Assembly: GCA_003138355.1 (NCBI GenBank)
Contig: PLFX01000005.1
Location: 1 to 46,757, forward strand
DNA: 46,757 nt
Reading direction: 5' to 3'
Source of the DNA: Solirubrobacterales bacterium
GTDB lineage: Bacteria; Actinomycetota; Thermoleophilia; Solirubrobacterales; Solirubrobacteraceae
Made by a program: the position numbers and the translations under genes. Below, piece after piece: positions 23,785 through 33,155 of the stretch. Numbering within the stretch: the first letter of the stretch is position 1; each line of letters starts with the position of its first letter. The notes under the pieces are model-generated. The model was not told the origin of the DNA and did no database searches. It saw nothing but the letters and a program-made list of their open reading frames with translations.

Positions 23785-25733
23785 TCGAACGCCCAGTCGA
23801 GCGACGCGCCCCCCTGCCACCGGTGCTCGGCCGGCGCGTCGAGCTGCTCGGCTTGCTGGCGTTTGTCCTCTTCGCCGTCGTCGCCTTTCGGCTGTGGTAC
23901 CTCCAGATCCTGACCGGCCATCGCAACGTCTCGCTCGCCAATGCGAACGTCGCGCGCGACATCGCGATTCCGGCACCGCGCGGAGAGATCGTCGATCGCC
24001 AGGGTCGCGTGATCGCGAACGTCCGCTCCGCTGCAATCGCCGCGATCGTCTGCAAGGAGCTGCCGGCCACCGCGGCCGCGCGCGCGAGCCTCTACAGCCG
24101 GGTGGGGCAGGTGCTGAAGATCCCCGAGAGCCAGATCGCGAAGACCGTGGGTCGCTGCGACAGCTTCGCGCCGGTCACGCTCGAGGCAGACATCCCGAGC
24201 GCGGCGCTCGTCTTCCTCGCCGAGCACAAGGCCGCGTTCCCCGGCCTCATCGAAGAGCAATCCGATATCCGCAACTACCCGGACGGGACGCTCGCGGCTC
24301 AGGTCCTCGGCTACGTCGGCGACCTCAGCCGATCCGAGGAGGCCGACCAGAACTTCGCCGGCGTGCCGGCCGGCGACGTGGTCGGCCAGAGCGGCCTCGA
24401 GTACACGTATGACCGTTACCTGCGCGGTCGCGACGGCGTCGAGCGGATCCAGGTCGATGCCGCCGGCGTGCCGACCGGGCGCGACCTCCGCGGCACCCTG
24501 CCGACGACCGGTGACAGCCTCGTCACCTCGCTCGACCTCCCGCTCGAGCAGGAAGGGTTGCGGGCGATGCAGACTGCGATGCACCTCGCGCACCTCAACG
24601 GCTATCCCGCCAGCGCCGCGGCCTTCACCGCGATCGACCCGCGCAATGGCCAGGTGCTGGCGATGGGCTCGCTGCCGGCCTACGACCCGAACGTGCTCTC
24701 GCGCCCGTACATCTCGCAGTCGCAGTACGCGCAGCAGGGCGCCGGTGATGCGTTCATCAACCGCGCGATCTCCTCCGTCTTCCCGACCGGCTCGACGTTC
24801 AAGCCGATCGCCTCACTCGCGGCGCTGAGCAGCGGGCTCATCACGCCCTCGAGCCTGCTCGGCGCGACCGGCGCCGGCGGCTGCCTGAACATCTCTCACC
24901 AAGCGTTCTGCAACTCGGGCCACGTCGACTATGGGGCGAGCGATCTCGCCCACGCCCTCGAGGTCTCGGAGGACACCTACTTCTACGAGGTCGGGGCGCT
25001 CGCAAACTCGCGTGGCCCGCTGATCCAGGACATCGCCCACCAGCTCGGTCTCGGTGCGCCCACCGGGATCGACCTGCCCAACGAGGTGAGCGGCTATGTG
25101 CCGAGTGCGGCCGCCGACGCGCGCCTCGACCGCGAGTACATGAAGGCGGAGTGCACCCACGGCAAGCACGGCGCCTTCTGCACGTCGGGCGGCCCGATTC
25201 CGCCGTGGACGATCGGTCAGAACGTCCAGCTCGCGACCGGCCAGGGACAGCTTCAGGCGAGTCCGATCCAGATGGCGGTCGCCTACAGCGTTCTGGCAAA
25301 CGGCGGCTACGTCGTGACGCCGCACATCGGCTTGGCGGTCGACAGCCCAACCGGCAAGCTCGTCGAGACGCTTCCTGCACCGAAGCGCCGCGCGATCCCG
25401 CGTACCGAGGCCGCCAACATCCCGGCGATCCTAGCCGGGCTGCACCTCGCCGCGCAGGCCCCGTCCGGTACCTCCTACGACGTGTTCGGCAGCTTCCCGC
25501 GCACCGTCTACGGCAAGACGGGGACCGCCCAGACCGTCACCGGCAACCCGCACGACAACCAGTCCTGGTACGTCTGCTACGCCCCGGATCCGAAGCGCCC
25601 GATCGTCGTCGCGGTCACGGTCGAGCGCGGCGGGTTCGGCGATCAGGCCGCCGCACCCGCGGCGCGGATGATCCTCGCGAAGTGGTTCGGGCTGCCCGAG
25701 CGCGTCGTTCGCGGGACGGGGACCACGTTCTGA
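23781..25733 (+). CDS. mrdA: penicillin-binding protein 2, elongasome transpeptidase
   Basis: 650 residues from GTG 23781, overlapping the mreD stop as GTGA; upstream frame to 23364 is mreD shadow. One N-terminal membrane helix (about 20-40), a pedestal domain beginning IPAPRGEIVDRQGRVIA, then the transpeptidase: S338-T-F-K341 with the nucleophile, S396-E-D398 and K579-T-G. It cross-links lateral peptidoglycan with RodA. An insert with several cysteines (CLNISHQAFC, CTHGKHGAFC) lies in the transpeptidase domain. The stop overlaps the rodA ATG (TGATG). Confidence 0.94.
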   Translation: MIERPVERRAPLPPVLGRRVELLGLLAFVLFAVVAFRLWYLQILTGHRNVSLANANVARDIAIPAPRGEIVDRQGRVIANVRSAAIAAIVCKELPATAAARASLYSRVGQVLKIPESQIAKTVGRCDSFAPVTLEADIPSAALVFLAEHKAAFPGLIEEQSDIRNYPDGTLAAQVLGYVGDLSRSEEADQNFAGVPAGDVVGQSGLEYTYDRYLRGRDGVERIQVDAAGVPTGRDLRGTLPTTGDSLVTSLDLPLEQEGLRAMQTAMHLAHLNGYPASAAAFTAIDPRNGQVLAMGSLPAYDPNVLSRPYISQSQYAQQGAGDAFINRAISSVFPTGSTFKPIASLAALSSGLITPSSLLGATGAGGCLNISHQAFCNSGHVDYGASDLAHALEVSEDTYFYEVGALANSRGPLIQDIAHQLGLGAPTGIDLPNEVSGYVPSAAADARLDREYMKAECTHGKHGAFCTSGGPIPPWTIGQNVQLATGQGQLQASPIQMAVAYSVLANGGYVVTPHIGLAVDSPTGKLVETLPAPKRRAIPRTEAANIPAILAGLHLAAQAPSGTSYDVFGSFPRTVYGKTGTAQTVTGNPHDNQSWYVCYAPDPKRPIVVAVTVERGGFGDQAAAPAARMILAKWFGLPERVVRGTGTTF

Positions 25734-26899
25734 TGGCCGTCCGCGTGTTGCCCCGCAACGAGCGCACCGTGTCGCTGCGCGCGCTGCCTTTGATCTCGTT
25801 CGACCCGCTGATCGCGCTCGCGGCCGGGGGACTCGGCGCGTGCTCGCTCGTCGTGCTCCATGGCGCGGCACCGGCCTATGTCAGCCGTCAGGCGATCTAC
25901 CTGGCCGTCGGCTTCGTCGTGATGCTGAGCGCCTCGCGACTTGACTACTGGCGCCTGCGCTCGATCAAGTGGCTGCTCTACCCGCTGATGATCGGCTCGA
26001 TCCTGCTCGTCATCGGCGCCGGCAGCGCGGTCAACGGCGCGAGCCGCGCGCTCAGCATCGGCGGCGTCTCCTTCCAGGCCTCGGAGCTCGGCAAGGTGCT
26101 CCTGATCGTCTTCCTGGCGGCGCTCGTCGCCGACAGTCCGCGCAAGGCATCCGCCACCGAGCTGACGCTCAAAGTGGTCGCCTTCGCGCTGATTCCGGCG
26201 GCGCTCGTGATCGCTGAGCCCGACCTGGGCTCGGGTCTCGTCTACTTCGCGATCGCCTTCGCGGTCCTGTTCGTGGCCGGCATTCCGGCGCGCCAGCTGA
26301 CGGTGCTCGCGCTCATCGCGGTGGGAGCGTTCGTCTTCGCGCTCGTGATCGCCCCAGCGATCGGGTTGCACGTCCTCAAGCACTACCAGGAGCAGCGCCT
26401 GACAGGGTTCCTCAGCCCCTCGCAGAATCCCAACTCGTATGACCACCAGCAAGTCGAGTCGGTGATCGGTGTCGGTGCCGGCGAGGGCACGGGCCGCGGA
26501 GCGGGCGCGACACAAACGACTCTCGGGCTCGTCGGGACGGAGGCACCGACGGATTTCATCTTCACTGTGGTCGGAGAGCGTCTAGGCTTTGCCGGTGCGG
26601 CCTTCGTTCTATCGCTCTACGCCCTGATCATATGGCGGACGCTTCGCATCATCGGAGCCGCCCGCAACCTCTTCGCGGCCCTGATCGCCGGCGGAGCGGT
26701 GGCGATGCTGATGTTCCAGGTCTTCGTGAACGTCGGGATGACGATCGGGATCATGCCGATCACCGGCGTCACGCTGCCGCTGCTGTCCTACGGCGGCTCG
26801 TCGGTCCTCACCACCTTCCTTACCCTCGGCCTGCTGCAGTCGATCTACGGTCAGGCCCGTGCGGCAAGCGCGCCACGCAGTCGCGCGCTGCGCGTCTAA
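25733..26899 (+). CDS. rodA: RodA, SEDS-family peptidoglycan glycosyltransferase
   Basis: 388 residues with about ten hydrophobic segments. SEDS hallmarks: NGASRALSIGGVSFQASELGKV, AEPDLGSGLVY, YQEQRLTGFLSPSQNP, TDFIFTVVGERLGF, and NVGMTIGIMPITGVTLPLLSYGGSS near the C-terminus. It polymerises glycan strands from lipid II with PBP2. ATG 25733 shares its first base with the mrdA stop. Completes the mreBCD-mrdA-rodA unit. Confidence 0.95.
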   Translation: MAVRVLPRNERTVSLRALPLISFDPLIALAAGGLGACSLVVLHGAAPAYVSRQAIYLAVGFVVMLSASRLDYWRLRSIKWLLYPLMIGSILLVIGAGSAVNGASRALSIGGVSFQASELGKVLLIVFLAALVADSPRKASATELTLKVVAFALIPAALVIAEPDLGSGLVYFAIAFAVLFVAGIPARQLTVLALIAVGAFVFALVIAPAIGLHVLKHYQEQRLTGFLSPSQNPNSYDHQQVESVIGVGAGEGTGRGAGATQTTLGLVGTEAPTDFIFTVVGERLGFAGAAFVLSLYALIIWRTLRIIGAARNLFAALIAGGAVAMLMFQVFVNVGMTIGIMPITGVTLPLLSYGGSSVLTTFLTLGLLQSIYGQARAASAPRSRALRV

Positions 26900-26917
26900 T
26901 AGAAATGGATTCACTCC

Positions 26918-28789
26918 GTGAAAAAGCAAGTCTTAGTAAGCGTCTCGCGGGGCGAGACGCGCGTCGCGCTGCTCGAGGCAACCGGCAAGCCGGGTGCCAG
27001 GCGGCGTACCGCCACGACCGACCCCTCGCGCGGCTACCGCGTAGCTGAGCTCTATCTCGAGCGCCGCGGTTCGCGCTCGATCGTCGGCAACATCTACAAG
27101 GGGGTCGTCGACAACGTCCTCGTCGGCCTCGAAGCGGCATTTATCGACATCGGGCTCGACAAGAACGGCTTCCTGCACGTCGACGAGATCGTCCTCCCCG
27201 GCATCGAAGCGCCGCGCCGCGGGCGCGGCGCGGGCAAGGACGCGGTGGACATCTCCGAGCTACTCAAGCCGGGCCAGGACGTCGTCGTCCAGGTCGTCAA
27301 GGATCCGCTCAAGACGAAGGGCGCACGCCTGTCGATGGAGCTCACGATTGCCGGCCGTTACATGGTCTACACGCCCACCGGCGAGGGCATCGGCGTTTCG
27401 CGCCGCCTCGACGACGGCGAGCGCGAGCGCTTGCGCCGCGAGACGGCGGGCCTTGACCTGCGCGGTGGCGGCGCGATCGTCCGCACCGCTGCCCATGGCG
27501 CGACGCGTGTCGACCTCGAGCGCGAGCTCCAGTACCTGTTCAAGCTGCACGAGGTCCTCGACCGGCGCGTCGCCGAAGCGAAGGCGCCGGCGCTCGTGTT
27601 CCAGGAGGCCGACCTCGCGGTCCGCGTCGTACGCGACGTCTACTCCGAGCATTTCGAGCGCGCGATCGTCGATGACGCGCAACAGCACCACCGCCTGATC
27701 TCGTTCTTCACTCGCACCGCGCCGGAGCTCGTCGACCGCGTCGAGCTCTACGAGGGCGCCGTGCCGCTGCTCGACGCCTACAAGGTGACGCCGGTCGTCG
27801 AGGGCATGATCGAGCGTCGCGTCGACCTGCCGAGCGGCGGCTACCTGATGATCGACTACGCCGAGGCGCTGACCGTCATCGACGTCAACACTGGTTCGTT
27901 CATCGGACGCGGCAAGGGCGCGCGCCTCGAGGACACGATCACGAAGACGAACCTGGAGGCGGCCGAGGAGGTCGTCAACCAGCTGCGCCTGCGCGACATC
28001 GGCGGCATCATCGTCATCGACTTCATCGACATGGCCCGCGCCCGCAATCGCGACGCCGTGCTGAAGTCGCTGCGCAAGGCCCTCGATGAGGACCGCACCA
28101 AGACGTTCACCGCCGACATCTCGAAGCTCGGCCTCGTCGAGATGACGCGCCAGAACGTGACCGAGGGGATCCGCGAGATCATGACCCGGCCGTGTCCGAC
28201 CTGTCACGGCGACGGCGTGATCCGCTCGGAGGAGACGATCTCGATCGAGTTCGAGCGGCGTATGCGCGAGCTCGCCCTCGCCAACCCGGACACCGAGGCC
28301 TTCCTCGTGCAGATGAACCCGCGCGTAAGCGGCGAGTTCACCGGCCACGGCGGCCGTGTCCTCGACGAGCTCGAGCACCAGACCGGCAAGCGCTTCTACT
28401 TCGAAGGATCCGAGGGGCTCGCGCTCGATCATTTCGCGGTCACCTTCGAGGGCACGAGCTCCGAGGTGCTCGAGCGCGCGGTCCCGTTCCGCGTCGGCGA
28501 TGAGCTGCTCGTCGAGATTGTCGAGCCGCATATGTACGAGGCCGACTACGGCGTCGCGAAGATCGACGGGTACATCATTTCGGTCCGGGACGCCGCTCGG
28601 CTGGTCGGCGAGAGGCTGATGGTCCGCCTCGAACAGGTTGACCGCACTGCCGCGATCGCCGTCCCGCTCGACGGCACGCCGCCCACCGGCGAGCCCGACG
28701 ATGACGTACAATCGGCCCCTCGGCGCCGAGGCCGCAGGGGCGGTCGGCGCCGTTCGGCTGAAAAGGAGCCTGCCCCCGAGCAGGCCTAG
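26918..28789 (+). CDS. rng: ribonuclease E/G family protein with C-terminal TRAM-like domain
   Basis: 623 residues from GTG 26918. An S1 domain (GNIYKGVVDNVLVGLEAAFIDIG, about 47-100), the RNase H-like/DNase I-like catalytic core with ALTVIDVNTGSF (metal Asp) and IIVIDFIDM, and the zinc-link CPTC (C426, C429) are present. After the core, residues about 526-582 (VGDELLVEIVEP...GVAKIDGYIISV...GERLMVRLEQVD) resemble a TRAM RNA-binding beta-barrel, then an Arg-rich tail. It initiates mRNA decay and rRNA/tRNA processing. It lacks the long N-terminal extension of many actinobacterial RNase E proteins. No Shine-Dalgarno sequence. Confidence 0.92.
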   Translation: MKKQVLVSVSRGETRVALLEATGKPGARRRTATTDPSRGYRVAELYLERRGSRSIVGNIYKGVVDNVLVGLEAAFIDIGLDKNGFLHVDEIVLPGIEAPRRGRGAGKDAVDISELLKPGQDVVVQVVKDPLKTKGARLSMELTIAGRYMVYTPTGEGIGVSRRLDDGERERLRRETAGLDLRGGGAIVRTAAHGATRVDLERELQYLFKLHEVLDRRVAEAKAPALVFQEADLAVRVVRDVYSEHFERAIVDDAQQHHRLISFFTRTAPELVDRVELYEGAVPLLDAYKVTPVVEGMIERRVDLPSGGYLMIDYAEALTVIDVNTGSFIGRGKGARLEDTITKTNLEAAEEVVNQLRLRDIGGIIVIDFIDMARARNRDAVLKSLRKALDEDRTKTFTADISKLGLVEMTRQNVTEGIREIMTRPCPTCHGDGVIRSEETISIEFERRMRELALANPDTEAFLVQMNPRVSGEFTGHGGRVLDELEHQTGKRFYFEGSEGLALDHFAVTFEGTSSEVLERAVPFRVGDELLVEIVEPHMYEADYGVAKIDGYIISVRDAARLVGERLMVRLEQVDRTAAIAVPLDGTPPTGEPDDDVQSAPRRRGRRGGRRRSAEKEPAPEQA

Positions 28790-28792
28790 AGC

Positions 28793-29143
28793 ATGTACGC
28801 AATCGTCAAGTCAGGTGGCAAGCAGTACCGCGTCGAGCAGGGTCAGAACCTGCTCGTCGAACGCCTGCCCGAAGCCGAGGGCGCGACCGTGACACTCGAG
28901 CCGCTGCTCTACCGCTCCGACGATGCGATCTTCGACGCCAAGGGCCTCGCCCGCGTCGAGGTCTCGGCCAAGGTCCTCGCCCACGAGCGCGGCCCCAAGC
29001 TGCGCGTCTTCAAGTTCAAGCCCAAGCGCGGCTACAAGCGCCGCACCGGCCACCGCCAGGACCTGACCCGCATCGAGGTCACGAAGATCGGCCTGCGAGC
29101 AGCCCGCGCGAGCGCGACGAAGGAGGAAGCAGATGGCGCATAA
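28793..29143 (+). CDS. rplU: 50S ribosomal protein L21
   Basis: 116 residues. [18 protein letters not shown] is the invariant L21 N-terminus, and [16 protein letters not shown] is the rRNA-binding loop. The C-terminal 15 residues are a short extension. Only three nt separate it from rng, so there is no room for an L21-leader RNA, and it is probably cotranscribed from further upstream. Its end overlaps the start of rpmA by 11 nt. Confidence 0.97.
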   Translation: MYAIVKSGGKQYRVEQGQNLLVERLPEAEGATVTLEPLLYRSDDAIFDAKGLARVEVSAKVLAHERGPKLRVFKFKPKRGYKRRTGHRQDLTRIEVTKIGLRAARASATKEEADGA

Positions 29144-29387
29144 GAAGGGCCTCGGCTCCTCGCGCAACGGCCGCGACTCGAACGCGCAGCGCCTCGGCGT
29201 CAAGACCTTCGCCGGCCAGACGGTGACGGGCGGAGAGATCATCGTCCGCCAGCGTGGCTCGCGCTTCAAGGCGGGCGAGGGCGTCGGCATGGGCAAGGAC
29301 GACACGCTCTACGCGCGTGCCGCCGGCAAGGTCCGTTTCTCGGTCGGCCGCCGCGGTCGCGTCGTCTCGATCGACCCGGTCGAGTAG
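29133..29387 (+). CDS. rpmA: 50S ribosomal protein L27
   Basis: 84 residues. [24 protein letters not shown] is the flexible N-terminus that reaches the peptidyl-transferase centre; no cleavable N-terminal extension of the Firmicutes type. GGAGG in the end of rplU lies 7 nt before the ATG. A short GCCGGC/GCCGGC hairpin (29398-29413) without a T-run follows. Confidence 0.97.
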   Translation: MAHKKGLGSSRNGRDSNAQRLGVKTFAGQTVTGGEIIVRQRGSRFKAGEGVGMGKDDTLYARAAGKVRFSVGRRGRVVSIDPVE

Positions 29388-29461
29388 CGCCCTTTTCGCC
29401 GGCTGAGGCCGGCATGACGCGTGGGCGTCCTTGACCCGCGCGAACTGGACACAATCTGTCG

Positions 29462-30754
29462 ATGCTCTACGACAAGGCACGCATCTTCGTCGCGGCGGGC
29501 GCGGGCGGCGACGGCTCGATGAGCTTCCGCCGCGAAGCCCACGTGCCGCGCGGCGGCCCGGACGGCGGTGACGGCGGGCATGGCGGCGCTGTCGTGCTCG
29601 AGTGCGACCCAGCGCTTCGCGACCTGCAGGCTTTTCGCCGCCGCCAGCACTTCCGCGCACGCCGTGGTGGCCACGGTGGCGGCGCGCTGCGCCACGGCGC
29701 GAACGGCGAGGAGCTGGTCGTCCGTGTGCCGCCCGGGACCCAGGTCACGACCGACGATGGCGCGACCCATGACCTGACGCGCCCGGGCCAGCGCGTACGC
29801 GTCGCGCGCGGCGGCGCCGGGGGGCGCGGCAACAAGCACTTTGCGACCCCCACGCGCCAGGCGCCGCGCTTCGCCGAGCTCGGTCTGGCGGGCGAGGAGC
29901 GCATGCTCGAGTTGCGCCTCAAGCTGCTTGCCGATGTCGGCTTGATCGGGCTCCCTAACGCGGGGAAGTCCTCGTTGCTCGGGCGTCTCACGCGTGCGGC
30001 GCCGAAGATCGCCGACTACCCGTTCACGACGCTCGAGCCTGTCCTCGGAACGCTCGAGGGGCCCGATCGCCAGCTGATCATCGCCGACATCCCGGGTCTG
30101 ATCGAGGGCGCGTCGGACGGCGCGGGCCTCGGCCACGACTTCCTCGCGCACATCGAGCGCACTGGCCTGCTCGTTCACGTACTGGACCTCGCCCCGCTCG
30201 ACGGCTCGGATCCGCTCGCAAACCATGCCACGGTCGAGCGCGAGCTCGCCCTGCACGACCCAGCACTCGCGGCGCGTCCTCGCATCCTCGCTCTCTCGAA
30301 GGCCGACCTGGTCACGCCCGCCGAATCCGCCCGCCACGTGGCGCAGTGGCGCGAGCGCCTCGGCTCGGGCACGCCCGTCCTTTTGACCTCCGCGGCAACT
30401 CGCGAAGGGCTCGATGAGCTGGGTGCGACCCTGCTCCACGCGGTGCCGCTGGCCGCGCCGGAGGTTTTTCCCGAGACGGAGCTTCCCGAGACGGAGCTTC
30501 CCGAGCACGTGACCTTTCGACCGGCCGAGCACCGTGGCTTTCGCATCGAGCGCGACGGCGATGGTCCGTTTCGCGTGGTCGGCGCCGGCATCGACCGCCT
30601 CGTTGCGCGCCACGATCTGGACAACGACGAGGCGCTCGGCCACATCGAGACGCGGCTGCGCCAGATCGGCGTGATCCGCGCGCTCGAGGAGAAGGGCTTC
30701 CAGTCGGGCGATGACGTCGAGATCGCCGGTGTCGTGTTCGGGCTCGACGCCTAG
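29462..30754 (+). CDS. obgE: Obg family GTPase
   Basis: 430 residues. Glycine-rich Obg domain (1-158: FVAAGAGGDGSMSFRREAHVPRGGPDGGDGG), G domain with G1 GLPNAGKSS, G3 DIPGL and G4 SKAD, then an OCT domain (FRIERDGDGPFRVVGAGIDRLVARHDLDNDEA). It acts in 50S assembly and stress signalling. The linker before OCT has the duplicated peptide FPETE-LPETE-LPE, from a 15-bp tandem repeat at 30470-30499. ATG follows CACAAT by 6 nt, one base from the leaderless consensus. Confidence 0.95.
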   Translation: MLYDKARIFVAAGAGGDGSMSFRREAHVPRGGPDGGDGGHGGAVVLECDPALRDLQAFRRRQHFRARRGGHGGGALRHGANGEELVVRVPPGTQVTTDDGATHDLTRPGQRVRVARGGAGGRGNKHFATPTRQAPRFAELGLAGEERMLELRLKLLADVGLIGLPNAGKSSLLGRLTRAAPKIADYPFTTLEPVLGTLEGPDRQLIIADIPGLIEGASDGAGLGHDFLAHIERTGLLVHVLDLAPLDGSDPLANHATVERELALHDPALAARPRILALSKADLVTPAESARHVAQWRERLGSGTPVLLTSAATREGLDELGATLLHAVPLAAPEVFPETELPETELPEHVTFRPAEHRGFRIERDGDGPFRVVGAGIDRLVARHDLDNDEALGHIETRLRQIGVIRALEEKGFQSGDDVEIAGVVFGLDA

Positions 30755-30806
30755 CGCCCGGGAGTCGCGAGCGCATGCATCGCCGATCTGCGTTAGAAAC
30801 GACCCA

Positions 30807-31898
30807 ATGACGCGGGTAATCGTGAAGCTGGGCTCGGCGATCGTGGCCGACGACGAGGGCGCCCTGCGGACCGAGGTGCTGGGCCGGATCTGCGAGGCGG
30901 TCGCGCAGCGCCGCAAGCAGGGCGATGAGATCGTCCTCGTGACGAGCGGCGCGATCGCAACCGGCGTGCGCGTCCTCGGGCTGCCTGCCCGCCCCACCGC
31001 GGTCGACGAGCTGCAGGCGACGAGCGCGGTTGGCCAGGGCCGCCTCTACCCGGTCTACGACGAGCTGCTCGGCGCACGCGGCGTTTCGAGTGCGCAGGTC
31101 CTGCTCACCTTCTTCGACCTGACCGAGCGCCTCAACTACCTGAACGCGCGCCAGACGCTCGGCAAGTTGCTCGAGTGGGGTGTCGTGCCCGTGGTCAACG
31201 AGAACGACACGACCGCGACCGACGAGATCTCCTTCGGCGACAACGACTTCCTCGCCGCCCAGGTCGCGATCCTCGTTGGCGCCCAGCGCCTCGTGATCCT
31301 CACGAACACCGACGGCCTCTACAGCGCCGATCCCGCCGTCGATCCCGCAGCGAAGCTGATCCCGCAGGTCGACGACGTCACCGGCCTGAGCGAGCTGGAC
31401 ATCACTCAGCGTACCTCCGCCCATGGCTCGGGCGGGATGCGCTCGAAGGTGACCGCCGCGGACATGGCGACCGCTGCCGGGATCGAGACGACGATCTGTA
31501 ACGGCTCGCGCGACGGAGTCCTCGCACGCGTGCTCGCCGGCGAGCGCGAGGGCACGCAATTCGCGCCGCGTGCCACCCACTACTCCTCGTTCAAGCTCTG
31601 GCTCAAGTACGCGAAGCCGCCGCGCGGCACGATCGTCATCGACGCCGGCGCCGCCCACGCCCTGCGCGCGGAGGGCACGAGCCTGCTCCCGGTCGGCGTG
31701 ACCGGGGTGAGCGGCGAGTTCGACGTCGGCGACGCGGTCGAGATCCGCGAGGCGAAGGGCGCGGTGGCGAAGGGCATCGCGAGCTACTCCGCCGCCGAGC
31801 TGCGCCAGGCCAAAGGGCTCAAGTCGGCCGCCGTGCGCGAGCTGTTGCCGCGCGCGCCCGAGGAAGCGGTTCATCGCGACTACCTCGTGCTCGACTAG
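30807..31898 (+). CDS. proB: glutamate 5-kinase
   Basis: 363 residues from ATG 30807 (VIVKLGSAIVADDEG is the family start). Amino-acid kinase domain with VTSGAIATGVRVLG, VVNENDTTATDEISFGDND and TDGLYSADP; the C-terminal PUA domain (about 275-350) is present. It phosphorylates glutamate in the first step of proline synthesis. TAGAAA lies 7 nt upstream of the ATG, one base from the leaderless pattern; no Shine-Dalgarno sequence. proA follows 18 nt after the stop. Confidence 0.96.
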   Translation: MTRVIVKLGSAIVADDEGALRTEVLGRICEAVAQRRKQGDEIVLVTSGAIATGVRVLGLPARPTAVDELQATSAVGQGRLYPVYDELLGARGVSSAQVLLTFFDLTERLNYLNARQTLGKLLEWGVVPVVNENDTTATDEISFGDNDFLAAQVAILVGAQRLVILTNTDGLYSADPAVDPAAKLIPQVDDVTGLSELDITQRTSAHGSGGMRSKVTAADMATAAGIETTICNGSRDGVLARVLAGEREGTQFAPRATHYSSFKLWLKYAKPPRGTIVIDAGAAHALRAEGTSLLPVGVTGVSGEFDVGDAVEIREAKGAVAKGIASYSAAELRQAKGLKSAAVRELLPRAPEEAVHRDYLVLD

Positions 31899-31916
31899 CG
31901 CCGTAACCTTCTGGTG

Positions 31917-33155
31917 ATGGCCACGCGCACCGAATCCGTTGCGGCTGTCTGCGCCGCGGCGAAGCACGCGTCGCGTCTACTCGCGACGCTCGATACGCAG
32001 GCCAAGAACGACGCGCTCGAGCGGATCGCCGCCGGACTCGAGGCGCGCGTCGGCGAGATCCTCGAGGCGAACCTGCTCGACCTCGAGGCGGGCCGCGAAT
32101 CCGACCTGTCGACCGCGCTGCTGGACCGTCTCGCGCTCGACGAGCGGCGCATCGCGGCGATGGCGGCAGGCGTGCGCCAGATCATCGCGTTGCCCGACCC
32201 GGTCGGCGAGGTGGTCGACGGATTCCGCCGGCCGAACGGACTCGAGATCCGCAAGGTGCTCGTCCCGCTCGGCGTGATTGCCGTCGTCTACGAGGCACGG
32301 CCGAACGTCACGATCGACGCGGCGGCGCTGTGCCTGAAGTCCGGTAACGCGGTCGTGCTGCGCGGCTCCTCGAGCGCGACGCGCTCGAACGCGGTGCTCG
32401 CTCAGATCGCGGCGCAGGCCGCGCCGGCCGGCGCGATCTCGATCCTCCACGGCCGTGACGAGCTCACCGAGCTCGTCACGCAGACCGCGCACGTTGACCT
32501 CGTCATCCCGCGCGGCGGTGAGGGACTCAAAGCGGCGCTGATGGAGCACGCGACGGTGCCGGTGATCTACGCCGCGTCCGGCAATTGCCACGTCTACGTT
32601 GACAGCGCCGCCGACCTGCAGATGGCGAGCGAGATCGCGATCAACGCGAAGGTGCAACGGCCGGGGGTCTGCAACGCCGCCGAGACGCTGCTCGTGCACC
32701 GCGAGGTCGCGGCGGCGTTCCTGCCCCAGATCGCGCGCGATCTCACGGCGGCCGGAGTCGAGCTGCGCGGCGATGAGCCATCGCGCGAGCTCGTTCCCGC
32801 CATGGTCGAGGCGAGCGAGGCCGACTGGGACACCGAGTACCTCGCGCTGACGCTCGCCGTGCGCGTTGTCGACTCGCTCGATGAGGCGATCGCGCACGTG
32901 CAGCGCCATGGCACCGGGCACTCCGAGGCGATCGTCACGCGCGATCGCGCTGCGGCGCGCCGCTTCCAGCGCGAGGTCGATGCGGCTTGCGTGTACGTGA
33001 ATGCGTCGACGCGCTTCACCGACGGTGGCGAGTTCGGGATGGGCGCCGAGATCGGGAACTCGACGCAGAAGCTGCATGCGCGCGGGCCGATCGGGTTGCG
33101 CGAGCTCTGCACTTTCAAGTACTTGATCGAGGGTGACGGCCAGGTGCGCAGCTGA
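31917..33155 (+). CDS. proA: gamma-glutamyl phosphate reductase
   Basis: 412 residues. The aldehyde-dehydrogenase-fold catalytic cysteine is in VQRPGVCNAAETLL; other hallmarks are RPNVTIDAAALCLKSGNAVVLRGSS, LVIPRGGEGL and ASTRFTDGGEFGMGAEIGNSTQKLHARGPIGL. It makes glutamate semialdehyde for proline. A GTG one codon upstream (31914) is an equal alternative start. The TGA stop (33153-33155) overlaps the nadD CTG. Confidence 0.96.
   Translation: MATRTESVAAVCAAAKHASRLLATLDTQAKNDALERIAAGLEARVGEILEANLLDLEAGRESDLSTALLDRLALDERRIAAMAAGVRQIIALPDPVGEVVDGFRRPNGLEIRKVLVPLGVIAVVYEARPNVTIDAAALCLKSGNAVVLRGSSSATRSNAVLAQIAAQAAPAGAISILHGRDELTELVTQTAHVDLVIPRGGEGLKAALMEHATVPVIYAASGNCHVYVDSAADLQMASEIAINAKVQRPGVCNAAETLLVHREVAAAFLPQIARDLTAAGVELRGDEPSRELVPAMVEASEADWDTEYLALTLAVRVVDSLDEAIAHVQRHGTGHSEAIVTRDRAAARRFQREVDAACVYVNASTRFTDGGEFGMGAEIGNSTQKLHARGPIGLRELCTFKYLIEGDGQVRS

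Noticed and set aside
27260-28711. 483-codon minus-strand frame opposite rng
   Set aside because: Shadow frame; the plus-strand RNase E/G motifs are decisive.
28775-28793. L21 leader autoregulatory RNA before rplU
   Set aside because: Only three nt lie between rng and rplU, so no separate leader can exist.
29431-29461. TTGACC plus CACAAT as a promoter for obgE
   Set aside because: The spacer is only 13 nt; the CACAAT may act alone as a -10-like element but the pair does not form a normal promoter.
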